From positions 1 to 64,000 of the forward strand of contig CAJUGD010000012.1 in assembly GCA_910586205.1 (NCBI GenBank): a DNA stretch of 64,000 bases, in the 5' to 3' direction. The notes below the pieces were generated by a model. It worked only from the letters and a program-made list of their open reading frames with translations, was not told the DNA's origin and did not search any database. Source of the DNA: an uncultured Lachnospiraceae bacterium (GTDB lineage Bacteria > Bacillota > Clostridia > Lachnospirales > Lachnospiraceae). Positions 9,848 through 15,925 of the stretch are shown here, one piece after another (the first letter of the stretch is position 1; every line of letters begins with the position of its first letter). Both the position numbers and the translations under genes were made by a program.

Positions 9848-10060
9848 TTATGATTTATGTGCCTGCATATATTCCGCTTTCACTCTATCAATCGTTTTAC
9901 CGCCAATTCCAAAGTTCTTATCTGGCAGCTCTTTAATAGTAGTCACAAAAAATTCCTGCGGCACATTCATAATTTCAGAAGATACTTCTGTTAATCTCTT
10001 TATCAGCAATTCTTTTTGTTCATCGGACAAAGCCCCGCTTTCAACTGTAATGTATGGCAT
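9848..10060 (-). CDS. 4-oxalocrotonate tautomerase family protein
   Basis: The 70-aa protein begins MPYITVESG: after removal of Met, Pro1 is the catalytic base of this family. The length and the beta-alpha-beta pattern (ending in NFGIGGKTIDRV) fit the small homo-oligomeric tautomerases. An AAGGAGGT site precedes the start. It sits immediately upstream of the MBL hydrolase. The substrate cannot be deduced. Confidence 0.85.
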   Translation of the reverse strand: MPYITVESGALSDEQKELLIKRLTEVSSEIMNVPQEFFVTTIKELPDKNFGIGGKTIDRVKAEYMQAHKS

Positions 10061-10197
10061 TTTGCTGACCTCCTTCTATGTATGATTTATTTCTCTATTT
10101 AGTTTCCCAAAAGTCCCCTTTTTGGATGGCGGTTGCTAATACTTGTTTCGTCTATCTTAATGTATATCTTAAACAATCGAAAATTTGAAGTTAGCTA

Positions 10198-10578
10198 TTA
10201 TCTTTTCTTTTCTATTGTATAAGATTGCAAGCTTTTTTGACATCCATTCTTTTCATAAAATCCCTCTATCCCTGGTTGAGAACCAAAGTATAGCATAGTA
10301 GGCGTATTATCTTTTGCCAGTTGAAGAAGTTTACTTCCCACTCCACGTTTTTGATATTCTGGAAGAACAAGTAATTCAGTAATCGTTCCAAAATAATAGC
10401 CATCTGAAAGAATACGCAAACAACCTGCCAATACATTGTTATCATAGGCGGTTATATTTATTGTTTTCGACAATGCGCTCTGTGTTCTTTCCAGGTCATA
10501 ATCGCCTTGCCACACTTGATTAACAAATGAAATAAAGGTTGAAGCATTAAGTTCTTTATCATCTACTTTATAATCCAT
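10198..10578 (-). CDS. GNAT-family N-acetyltransferase
   Basis: The 126-aa protein shows the GNAT acetyl-CoA motif A, LLVLPEYQKRGVGSKLLQLA (about 70-89), followed by the C-terminal IEGFYEKNGCQK strand-helix pair. The length is at the short end of the family. A GGAGGT site precedes the ATG. The acceptor (amine, peptide or antibiotic) is not evident. It stands alone at the edge of the accessory region next to the prophage attachment site. Confidence 0.85.
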   Translation of the reverse strand: MDYKVDDKELNASTFISFVNQVWQGDYDLERTQSALSKTINITAYDNNVLAGCLRILSDGYYFGTITELLVLPEYQKRGVGSKLLQLAKDNTPTMLYFGSQPGIEGFYEKNGCQKSLQSYTIEKKR

Positions 10579-10984
10579 TTTCTTACCTCCACAACTCCCG
10601 ATTGTGATTTGATGATTTTTGGAGAAACACTAAGTTTATCGCAGGTGAGCTTTCCCTTAAAGTTTCCCTTGTGTTATATCTTCCTACTGGGCATTACAAA
10701 CCCTAATAAGGGAAAAAATGAGGGAAACAAAATCACATAAAACATTATAACATGAAATATACGGGAATTGGTAAACTGATTGAAATTTAAAACGCCTAAT
10801 AATTTTCCATTTACTTCAATTTTGGAAAAGTCCATAGAATTTTTCATGTTTTTATGTTTTTCCTTTGGAGATGAAAGTGGTATGCAATATTTGTGAACGC
10901 CACAAATAACAACAATCATCATTATTCCAATAAATATATTTTACATTTCACTTAATACATCCAAACGCTCTGGAATCAGGAAGA
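10579..10984. other. gap without supported gene
   Basis: About 400 bp of AT-rich sequence lie between the acetyltransferase gene and the left prophage repeat. An 82-codon minus-strand frame exists but has no ribosome site or recognisable domain. I see no RNA gene. Confidence 0.5.
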
Positions 10985-11179
10985 CCGGGCTGCAGCCCGG
11001 CCTTTTATTGGTATCGAAAAACGTTTCAAATCCGCCTCTCCTCTGAAGGAGCAAAAATTCCTAATTCCATTTGGAACAAAACAAAAGAAAAAAGCCCCGA
11101 CCCCGCAGTTCGCAGCCTGCAAAATCAGAACTTTCAGTGCGCCCTCAGGGACTCGAACCCTGGACAAATAGATTAAGAG
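10985..11179. repeat. left attachment repeat (partial tRNA-Lys 3' half plus downstream flank)
   Basis: These 195 bp are identical, base for base, to 22270-22464. The right part (about 11138-11179) is the 3' half of tRNA-Lys from the anticodon loop to the end. The left part continues about 150 bp beyond the tRNA and includes the GC palindrome CCGGGCTGCAGCCCGG. Identity stops abruptly inside the anticodon loop. This is the duplicated attachment site left by site-specific integration. Confidence 0.92.
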
Positions 11180-11204
11180 AATATGGTTCTTTACTGCTGG
11201 TAGA

Positions 11205-11225
11205 CTTGTATACACTGTACACAAG
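11205..11225. promoter_or_regulatory. 21-bp near-perfect palindrome inside the left prophage end
   Basis: Arms CTTGTATACA and TGTACACAAG pair with one mismatch around a single central base. It lies 26 bp inside the prophage from the left repeat and just upstream of the first toxin promoter. It could be an integrase or excisionase arm site or a repressor operator. Confidence 0.4.
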
Positions 11226-11251
11226 AACCGCTTTGTGAGGGGATTTTGTGG

Positions 11252-11280
11252 TTGTCAAATAATGGGGGATTCTGTATAAT
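11252..11280 (+). promoter_or_regulatory. promoter of toxin module 1
   Basis: TTGTCA (11252-11257), a 17-bp spacer and a perfect TATAAT (11275-11280). It drives the 25-aa peptide gene starting at 11351 after a leader of about 65 nt. Confidence 0.75.
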
Positions 11281-11350
11281 GGAAGCAGTCAGATAATCAT
11301 AGAGGATAGTTATTGGTTGCCCTTTCTTTAAATAGAAAGGGGGTGAGGCC

Positions 11351-11428
11351 ATGAACACCATGGAAGTCTTAACCTTGCTGTTAGTAATATTCGCAGCACT
11401 CACCTACATAGATAACCATAAAAAGTAA
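11351..11428 (+). CDS. type I toxin-like membrane peptide, copy 1
   Basis: This 25-codon gene encodes a peptide with a short acidic N-terminus (MNTMEV), one hydrophobic segment (about residues 6-19) and a polar, basic end (DNHKK). It matches the small holin-like type I toxin class of Firmicutes in size and layout. Its GGGGGTGAGG ribosome site is partly buried in a leader hairpin with arms at 11320-11327 and 11334-11341, so initiation is likely restrained. An oppositely oriented promoter lies downstream and would make an antisense RNA overlapping the mRNA 3' end. A second, diverged copy of the whole module follows 490 bp later. Toxicity is inferred from architecture. Confidence 0.75.
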   Translation: MNTMEVLTLLLVIFAALTYIDNHKK

Positions 11429-11504
11429 TTGTCCTCCGGCCCGCTAAGCTGAGGACAATTGCTTTTTTTCTTCTGCTGGGCAATCAGGACTATCCTGATT
11501 GATT
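11420..11504 (-). ncRNA. predicted antisense antitoxin RNA, module 1
   Basis: A consensus minus-strand promoter, TTGCAT (11534-11539) - 17 bp - TATAAT (11511-11516), should start transcription near 11504. The RNA would run through the shared terminator stem and end near 11420, giving about 85 nt complementary to the 3' part of the toxin mRNA. This converging, 3'-overlapping layout is that of TxpA/RatA-type systems. End points are estimates. Confidence 0.6.
11427..11469 (+). terminator. terminator of toxin module 1 (bidirectional)
   Basis: Stem AATTGTCCTC / GAGGACAATT, then GCTTTTTTT. On the opposite strand the same stem is followed by ACTTTTT, so it can also end the antisense RNA. Confidence 0.8.
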
Positions 11505-11510
11505 AATCTG

Positions 11511-11539
11511 ATTATAACATCTTCGCATCCGAAATGCAA
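11511..11539 (-). promoter_or_regulatory. antisense RNA promoter, module 1
   Basis: Minus-strand TTGCAT at 11539-11534 and a perfect TATAAT at 11516-11511 with 17-bp spacing. The same promoter recurs in module 2 at 12008-12036. Confidence 0.75.
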
Positions 11540-11552
11540 GAGGTTACGGAAG

Positions 11553-11573
11553 GACGCCGCATGGCGTCTTTTT
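11553..11573 (+). terminator. small hairpin terminator between toxin modules
   Basis: GACGCC / GGCGTC stem with a GCAT loop, then TTTTT. A degraded version (GACG...CGTCTTTTT) follows module 2 near 12050-12072, so it is part of the duplicated unit. Confidence 0.5.
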
Positions 11574-11595
11574 GTATGTTCAAGAACAAAAGATT

Positions 11596-11651
11596 CCGAC
11601 AATTTAGCTGCAGCACAGCCGGAGCAGAGAGTACTGCAGCTAAATTGTCGG
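11596..11651. repeat. perfect 18-bp inverted repeat between toxin modules
   Basis: CCGACAATTTAGCTGCAG (11596-11613) is perfectly inverted at 11634-11651 around a 20-bp spacer. No T-run follows on either strand, so it is not a simple terminator. A second short inverted repeat, GTCACCAG / CTGGTGAC, follows at 11703-11725. Role unknown: operator, recombination site or RNA structure. Confidence 0.6.
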
Positions 11652-11744
11652 ACAATATCGGTTTCGCTAGTAACTCATCCTCATCCTGAACCGACATTTT
11701 TAGTCACCAGCATTTTTCTGGTGACGGAAATTGTCATTTGGTGG

Positions 11745-11773
11745 TTGTCACTTTTGGGCATCTTATGTATAAT
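11745..11773 (+). promoter_or_regulatory. promoter of toxin module 2
   Basis: TTGTCA (11745-11750), 17-bp spacer, TATAAT (11768-11773). It is spaced from its gene as in module 1. Confidence 0.75.
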
Positions 11774-11842
11774 AGAGTAAGTCGGATTAACCAAAGAGGA
11801 TAATTACCGGTTGCCCTTTCTTTATGGAAAGGGGGTGAGACT

Positions 11843-11920
11843 ATGAGTACAATGGAGATATTAACACTTGTGTTAGTAATTTTCGCTATACTTACTTACC
11901 TTGATAACCGAAAAAAATAA
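11843..11920 (+). CDS. type I toxin-like membrane peptide, copy 2
   Basis: This is a 25-codon paralogue of the gene at 11351. It has an identical layout with conservative substitutions (MSTMEI start, DNRKK end, hydrophobic core about 6-19). The leader again folds CCCTTTC (11814-11820) onto GAAAGGG (11827-11833) next to the ribosome site. Silent and conservative differences between copies suggest both have been kept under selection for the peptide. Promoter, terminator and antisense promoter are all duplicated with it. Confidence 0.75.
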   Translation: MSTMEILTLVLVIFAILTYLDNRKK

Positions 11921-12001
11921 TTGTCCTCCCGCCTACCAAGCCGAGGACAATTATTTTTTGTTCAAAACTTAAAAGGGCAATCAGGATTATCCTGATTGGT
12001 T
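11912..12001 (-). ncRNA. predicted antisense antitoxin RNA, module 2
   Basis: Predicted from the minus-strand promoter at 12008-12036, with a start near 12001 and an end at the shared terminator. About 90 nt would overlap the 3' end of toxin mRNA 2. The loop sequences of the two modules differ, which could keep the pairs specific. End points are estimates. Confidence 0.58.
11919..11959 (+). terminator. terminator of toxin module 2 (bidirectional)
   Basis: Stem AATTGTCCTC / GAGGACAATT followed by ATTTTTTG. On the minus strand the stem is followed by ATTTTTTT, suitable for ending the antisense RNA. Confidence 0.8.
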
Positions 12002-12007
12002 AGTTTG

Positions 12008-12036
12008 ATTATAACATCTATGCATGCAAAATGCAA
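12008..12036 (-). promoter_or_regulatory. antisense RNA promoter, module 2
   Basis: Minus-strand TTGCAT (12036-12031), 17-bp spacer, TATAAT (12013-12008). Confidence 0.75.
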
Positions 12037-12155
12037 GAGGTTACGATAAGACGTCAGAAACGGCGTCTTTTTGTGTTGGAAAATTTCCGAACAACTTCAA
12101 GCGCTGCATTATGTTTTATCAGAAAATTATCCTTGATGATAAAACCTCACCCCTT

Positions 12156-12464
12156 CTAATCTGCTGTCTCTGGAAGATCCAGCAGCTTCCTGGTAGCCTG
12201 CTGGATGCCAGGAGCCGCGTTTTTGTAAGCGTCTAATATATTCTGTTCTTCTAATGTTAAATTTTTTTCTTTTCCAGTAATGAAATACTCTATTGAAACA
12301 TCTAAAAGTTCGCATATTTGTACTACATATTCTATTGGTGGATTCGTTCCCCTATTCTTCCATGCACTTATGACAGTTTTATTGACTGATAAATATTTAG
12401 CTAAATCTACCATTTTTATATTTTTTCTTAACATAAGTTCAAACATTCTCTCATTAACTGTCAT
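12156..12464 (-). CDS. XRE-family phage repressor
   Basis: The 102-aa protein has an N-terminal Cro/C1-type helix-turn-helix (about 5-62): DLAKYLSVNKTVISAWKNRG is the two-helix DNA-binding core. A 40-residue tail could serve dimerisation. It is transcribed leftward, away from the structural genes, and faces a strong rightward promoter (12504-12532) that overlaps repeated TGCATTTTTGCA-like boxes. This is the layout of a lysogeny repressor that keeps the rightward phage operon silent. No protease-type cleavage domain is visible, so induction would need another route. Confidence 0.85.
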   Translation of the reverse strand: MTVNERMFELMLRKNIKMVDLAKYLSVNKTVISAWKNRGTNPPIEYVVQICELLDVSIEYFITGKEKNLTLEEQNILDAYKNAAPGIQQATRKLLDLPETAD

Positions 12465-12482
12465 AATCCCTCCAAAAGAGAC

Positions 12483-12532
12483 TGCATTTTTGCACTTTCC
12501 TTATTGACTGGTACGCATTTTTGTACTATAAT
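12483..12532 (+). promoter_or_regulatory. rightward phage promoter with repressor operators
   Basis: TTGACT (12504-12509), 17-bp spacer, TATAAT (12527-12532). Two similar dyad boxes are present: TGCATTTTTGCA (12483-12494) and CGCATTTTTGTA within the promoter spacer (about 12514-12525). Repressor bound at the second box would block RNA polymerase. The first box sits between the promoter and the repressor gene start. Confidence 0.65.
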
Positions 12533-12648
12533 GACCTTGTGAGGAAGTGAAGTAGACTACCTCAAAAGCGGCACTCCATCCAATCCTAATACTAGCACCA
12601 AAAAGAACCATACACAATGGTATGGTAAAAGAGAGGACGGAAAACCGC

Positions 12649-12698
12649 CCCGAAAAGTAAAAATAATGTCTCAGCCGATATTATTTTAACTTTTCGGG
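12649..12698. repeat. 19-bp inverted repeat (stable hairpin) upstream of early gene
   Basis: CCCGAAAAGTAAAAATAAT (12649-12667) pairs with 12680-12698 with a single mismatch. The right flank is A-rich, so on the plus strand it is not a terminator. Its TTTTCGGG arm recurs in the hairpin upstream of rep (19521-19557). It may be a control element in the leader of the early transcript or a replication structure. Confidence 0.55.
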
Positions 12699-12738
12699 AT
12701 AAAAAAATCAAGGGCAAATCCGGGAAAGGGGAAGGAAA

Positions 12739-13425
12739 TTGAACAACTATTGTTTAAAACATACATTAAGCCTGCGGGACGTGCACCGGGTCTTTTTAAA
12801 TAGCAACGTGTTCGGATTGGCGCCGGCATTGGAGGACTGCACGCTGATTCCATCAAGGCGTCAGAACCAATACATGATGAGCTTTTCGGATCCCTGCCAT
12901 GCATACCGCGTTCTATTCGGCCGGTTCTGCTACGGCGGAGGCTTCTGGATGCAGCTGCTGAGGGAGGAGGAATACCAGGAAGGCCAGGACTATTTTTTTA
13001 ACATCAGCATGGGGCTCTTTGAGAAGTCCCTGTTCCCCTGGATGCCTGTTTCGGAAGCGTTCCTTCTGGAACACGACATGCTCCAAAAATTAAAAAGAAA
13101 GAAAACCGCCTTCCGGTGCCGGCTGAAAGAAGGGCTGTCCCAGGAAACGGTCTATGAAATCGCATCCAGGCACAACCATACCGGGTTGGACCTGCCGCCG
13201 TTGGAGCGGATGGAATTTCAGGGGTCCGGGAGCTGCTACCGTCTGACCTTTTGCGTTGTCTTTCAGGAGCCGGCCTTCTGTTCGCTCCTGCTGTCTGACA
13301 ATCACCATGGGTGCGAGTTGAAAATCACGGTGCGTACCAGCGATGGGAACAAGGCAGAGTATCAACGCCAGGTGCACGAAGGATATCTAAGAGAAAAAGA
13401 GGCGGTATGGGAAGAAACGTTGTAA
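12739..13425 (+). CDS. phage early protein of unknown function, 228 aa
   Basis: The frame starts at TTG behind a GGGGAAGG ribosome site and encodes a soluble, aromatic- and cysteine-rich protein (for example FGRFCYGGGFWMQLL and RLTFCVVFQEPAFC) with a basic middle (KLKRKKTAFRCRLKE). There is no signal peptide or membrane helix. I do not recognise a domain. It is the first gene after the repressor-controlled promoter and lies directly before the palindromic region, so a regulatory or replication role is possible but unproven. Its codon use and GC-richness match the structural genes and differ from the AT-rich toxin/repressor segment. Confidence 0.65.
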   Translation: MNNYCLKHTLSLRDVHRVFLNSNVFGLAPALEDCTLIPSRRQNQYMMSFSDPCHAYRVLFGRFCYGGGFWMQLLREEEYQEGQDYFFNISMGLFEKSLFPWMPVSEAFLLEHDMLQKLKRKKTAFRCRLKEGLSQETVYEIASRHNHTGLDLPPLERMEFQGSGSCYRLTFCVVFQEPAFCSLLLSDNHHGCELKITVRTSDGNKAEYQRQVHEGYLREKEAVWEETL

Positions 13426-13430
13426 GCCCA

Positions 13431-13935
13431 GGAGCGGGCAGGCCCCGGCCCCGCCTGGCAGCCGTTCTTTGTTTCGGCAGGCCCCGGCCCGGCCCGTCAG
13501 GAGCGGGAAGCCGCCAGGAGTACTGCAGCACAGGAACCGCTGGGGGCGGCCGGGGAAAAGGCAGCGGCAGCGGGGGAAAGCCGGGGCGGCGAAAACCGCC
13601 GAACCCTGGCCGGCGCCCAGCCGCGTGTCAAGGGTTTAAGTGAAAATTTTTTTGCGGGGGCAGGCGGCGCCCCGCAACGAGGGGCGCCGCCTGCCCCCGC
13701 AGAAAAATTTTCACGGCCCTTGACACGCTAAGCCCCTTTAGGCTGGGCGCCGGCCGGGTTTGGCGGTTTTTGTCAAACCCGGCTTGACTACCCGATGCCG
13801 CTGCCCGGGACACCCGGCCGCCCCCGGCGGTTCCTGTGCTGCAGCACTCCTGGCGGCTTCCCGTACCTGGCGGGTCGAGACCGGCCGGGGCCTGCCGGAA
13901 CAAAGACCGGCTGCCAGGCAGGACCGGGGCTTATG
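13431..13935. repeat. giant imperfect palindrome in phage intergenic region
   Basis: Sequence 13431-13673 is an inverted, diverged copy of the direct-repeat unit that follows: its reverse complement aligns in order with 13681-13935, including GGCCGGGGCCTGCC and GAACCGC/GCGGTTC blocks. At the centre, perfect-but-one 34-bp arms (13640-13673 and 13681-13714) flank a 7-nt loop, GCAACGA. As single-stranded phage DNA it would fold into one very long stem. Filamentous phages place their replication origin and packaging hairpin in such an intergenic region. Confidence 0.75.
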
Positions 13936-14420
13936 AAAGCGGCAGGGCCGCAAACCTCCCCCTCCGGCTGCGCCTCACCGCGGGTTAAGGGGAAAAAGGG
14001 AAAACTTTTAAGTTTTCACGGCCCTTGACGCGCTGAGTCCCCTTAGGCTGGGTGCCGGCCGGGTTTGGCGGTTTTTGTCAAACCCGGCTTGACTACCCGA
14101 TGCCGCTGCCCGGGACACCCGGCCGCCCCCGACGGTTCCTGTGCTGCAGTACTCCCGGTGGCTTCCCGTACCTGGCGGGCCGGGACCAGCCGGGGCCTGC
14201 CAGAACAAAGACCGGCTGCCAGGCAGGACTGGGGCTTATAAAAGCGGCAGGGCCGCAAACCTCCCCCTCCGGCTGCGCCTTACCGCGGGTCAAGGGGGAA
14301 AGGGAAAACTTTTTTGCCCGGCAAAAAAATTTTCACGGCCCTTGACGCGCCAAGCCCCCTTAGGCTGGGTGCCGGCCGGGTTTGGCGGTTTTTGTCAAAC
14401 CCGGCTTGATTACCCGCTGC
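13712..14420. repeat. tandem repeats of about 310 bp (two full units, one partial)
   Basis: Unit A spans 13712-14016, unit B 14017-14333 and partial unit C 14334 to about 14420. Each starts CACGGCCCTTGAC and carries a perfect 10-bp hairpin, GCCGGGTTTG / CAAACCCGGC with an 11-nt loop, at 13753-13783, 14058-14088 and 14375-14405. Unit junctions also carry AT-rich hairpins of the GAAAACTT...TTTTC type. Open frames across this region on both strands are repeat artefacts. The conserved hairpins suggest repeated Rep or packaging sites. Confidence 0.75.
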
Positions 14421-14797
14421 CTGGCTCCCGCCATTCCCTTCCCTGATGCGGGGGCAGCGGCGGAAGCTTCCGGGCGGCACGCGGCCGGCGCGTCGGAAAG
14501 GAGCCCCCTTTTGCCGCGTCCTGCTTCCGGAACCTGGCACGGCCCGGACGGCATGGGCACGCGAAAACGGTGGCACGGGCTCCCTTCCTGCTCGAGGGCG
14601 TTTGCCTCCCTCTTTCCAGGCAAACGGCCTCGACTGCCCCTGCGGGCGGGGCCTGGGGCAGCGCCCCTGAAACCGGCTCCCGGGCTGACAAATCCCCCCG
14701 ACCCGCTTCCTCCCGGCTGCCCCCGCCCGGCGCCGCCCCCTTTTGCCATCCATAACCCGTTTTTCAACCCAGCAAGACAACCAGAAAGGAGAACACC
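14421..14797. other. GC-rich non-coding stretch before the ssDNA-binding gene
   Basis: The sequence is very GC-rich and open in several frames on both strands, which at this composition is not evidence of coding. It contains a 9-bp hairpin, CGTTTGCCT / AGGCAAACG (14599-14626). An AGAAAGGAG ribosome site at the end serves the next gene. I see no recognisable gene. Confidence 0.45.
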
Positions 14798-15193
14798 ATG
14801 AACCAGCAGATCATCTTATTATACGCAGGACAATACCGGATCGTCGATGAAAAGACCGGTGAGATCAATGAAGGCGTGACCTGCAACTATTACTTTAACA
14901 CCAACCTGACCGCGGAGGATCACGAAAACGGTACCAAGGGCACCCGACCCGCCAAAGGCGTCATGGACTATGAGACCATGTCCAAAATCAAAAAGGCTCC
15001 CGCCTTATATAACGCCGAGTTTGAACTGAAAATCGGTGCGGACATGAAGCCCGTCCTGCGCGTCAAAGACCTGGAGTTTGTGGATGAAGTCCAGATCGTC
15101 CCCCTCAGCCAGATAAGCGCCGCCCCGGCGCCGCAGGAGAAGGAAGCGAAGGAGGCCAGGGAGGCCAAAGAAGCGAAAGAGGCTAAGAAATAA
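14798..15193 (+). CDS. putative phage single-stranded DNA-binding protein
   Basis: The 131-aa protein occupies the position of the gene V ssDNA-binding protein: directly after the intergenic region and before the small coat genes. The first 100 residues are beta-rich (YAGQYRIVDEKTGEINEG, CNYYFNTNLT, RVKDLEFVDEVQIVPL), consistent with an OB-like fold. The C-terminus is a low-complexity charged tail of KEA repeats (about 109-131). The family knowledge is that such proteins coat progeny ssDNA and hand it to the assembly machinery. The assignment rests on position, size and fold pattern, not a motif. The next ATG overlaps its stop (TAATG). Confidence 0.6.
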   Translation: MNQQIILLYAGQYRIVDEKTGEINEGVTCNYYFNTNLTAEDHENGTKGTRPAKGVMDYETMSKIKKAPALYNAEFELKIGADMKPVLRVKDLEFVDEVQIVPLSQISAAPAPQEKEAKEAREAKEAKEAKK

Positions 15194-15405
15194 TGCCGGC
15201 CCTCTGCATCCGTTTCCAGGAGGAAGATTGGTTTTTCGCCTGGGAGGAGGAGTTGGAAAATGACCTGGAAACCGCTACCGGAAGCGACGCCTCCCTCCCG
15301 GACGGGGCAGCGCCTTTTTCCAGCAGCGTCTATCCGGTCGTGCTTCTGGTCGTCCTGGGGGTCATTGTCGGGATTCTGCTGGTAAGTGACTGGAGGTTCC
15401 CATGA
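15193..15405 (+). CDS. small phage membrane protein, 70 aa
   Basis: The product has an acidic N-terminal half (WEEELENDLETA) and one transmembrane helix near 46-65 (YPVVLLVVLGVIVGILLV) with a short tail. Its start overlaps the upstream stop and its own stop overlaps the next start (ATGA), so the cluster is translationally coupled. Small single-pass proteins at this place in filamentous phages are minor tip proteins (pVII/pIX-like); that role is an inference. Confidence 0.7.
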   Translation: MPALCIRFQEEDWFFAWEEELENDLETATGSDASLPDGAAPFSSSVYPVVLLVVLGVIVGILLVSDWRFP

Positions 15406-15542
15406 TGGAGACAGACGCCGCCTTCCTGATGCAGTGCTTCCTGCTGGGCGTTTCCAGCGGAATCCTGCTGAAATTTTTATCCCTATTAATCTATGCGACT
15501 GTAAAATCCCTGTTGGGGATTTTCAGAAATATAACCCGATAA
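15402..15542 (+). CDS. small phage membrane protein, 46 aa
   Basis: The ATG overlaps the preceding stop (ATGATGG). The product has one long hydrophobic segment (about 8-41, CFLLGVSSGILLKFLSLLIY) and a basic end, FRNITR. It lies between the 70-aa membrane protein and the major coat gene, so a pVII/pIX-like minor coat role is likely. Confidence 0.6.
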   Translation: MMETDAAFLMQCFLLGVSSGILLKFLSLLIYATVKSLLGIFRNITR

Positions 15543-15556
15543 AGGAGGTAACACCC

Positions 15557-15829
15557 ATGAAGAAACTGAGAAATGCATTCCCGGGGGCAGCCCGGCTCCT
15601 GTTGCTGACGGCGCTCTTTTCCTGCCTGCTGGCCGTGCTGGCCTTTGCATCCGACGCCGGAACCGGAAGCTCGGTAGACATCACCGGGGAACTGGTGAAA
15701 GCATTCCAGTCCATAGCGGACATGATGATCTCTACCATCTTTGCGACGGTTCCGGTGGTGATGTCGGTCATGAGCGCGCTTTTGGCCGTCCAGTTCGGCA
15801 TCCGGTTTTTTAAGCGGTTCGCCAAATAA
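15557..15829 (+). CDS. major coat protein (pVIII-like)
   Basis: An AAAGGAGGT site precedes ATG 15557; longer in-frame readings from upstream are not needed. The 90-aa precursor has a basic start (MKKLRNAF), a hydrophobic signal core and an AFA cleavage site near residue 31. That leaves a mature protein of about 59 residues with an amphipathic N-terminus (SDAGTGSSVDITGEL), a transmembrane helix (about 63-82) and a basic C-terminus, FFKRFAK, which would face the DNA. This is the full architecture of a filamentous-phage major coat protein, which waits in the membrane before assembly around the ssDNA. A strong terminator follows directly, as is usual after gene VIII. Confidence 0.88.
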   Translation: MKKLRNAFPGAARLLLLTALFSCLLAVLAFASDAGTGSSVDITGELVKAFQSIADMMISTIFATVPVVMSVMSALLAVQFGIRFFKRFAK

Positions 15830-15852
15830 GGCCTGCATACCAGGCAGAACAG

Positions 15853-15880
15853 GGGGAGGGCATCCCTGCCCTCCCCTTTG
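15853..15880 (+). terminator. terminator after the major coat gene
   Basis: Perfect 10-bp stem GGGGAGGGCA / TGCCCTCCCC with a TCCC loop, then TTTG. It would cut expression of the large adsorption protein gene relative to the coat gene. Confidence 0.75.
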
Positions 15881-15925
15881 TGCACCCAAAAACAAGAAAA
15901 TCCGGAACAACAAGGAGGATAGGGT

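Noticed and set aside
10976..11224. 82-codon minus frame, near-identical to one at 22207-22452
   Set aside because: The similarity is the attachment-site direct repeat and overlaps the tRNA; no start site or domain.
13712..14420. CRISPR-like repeats
   Set aside because: The repeats are about 310 bp with no short spacer pattern and no cas genes.
13090..14801. Many open frames of 60-166 codons on both strands
   Set aside because: They arise from very GC-rich tandem and inverted repeats, repeat with the units, and lack ribosome sites or domains.
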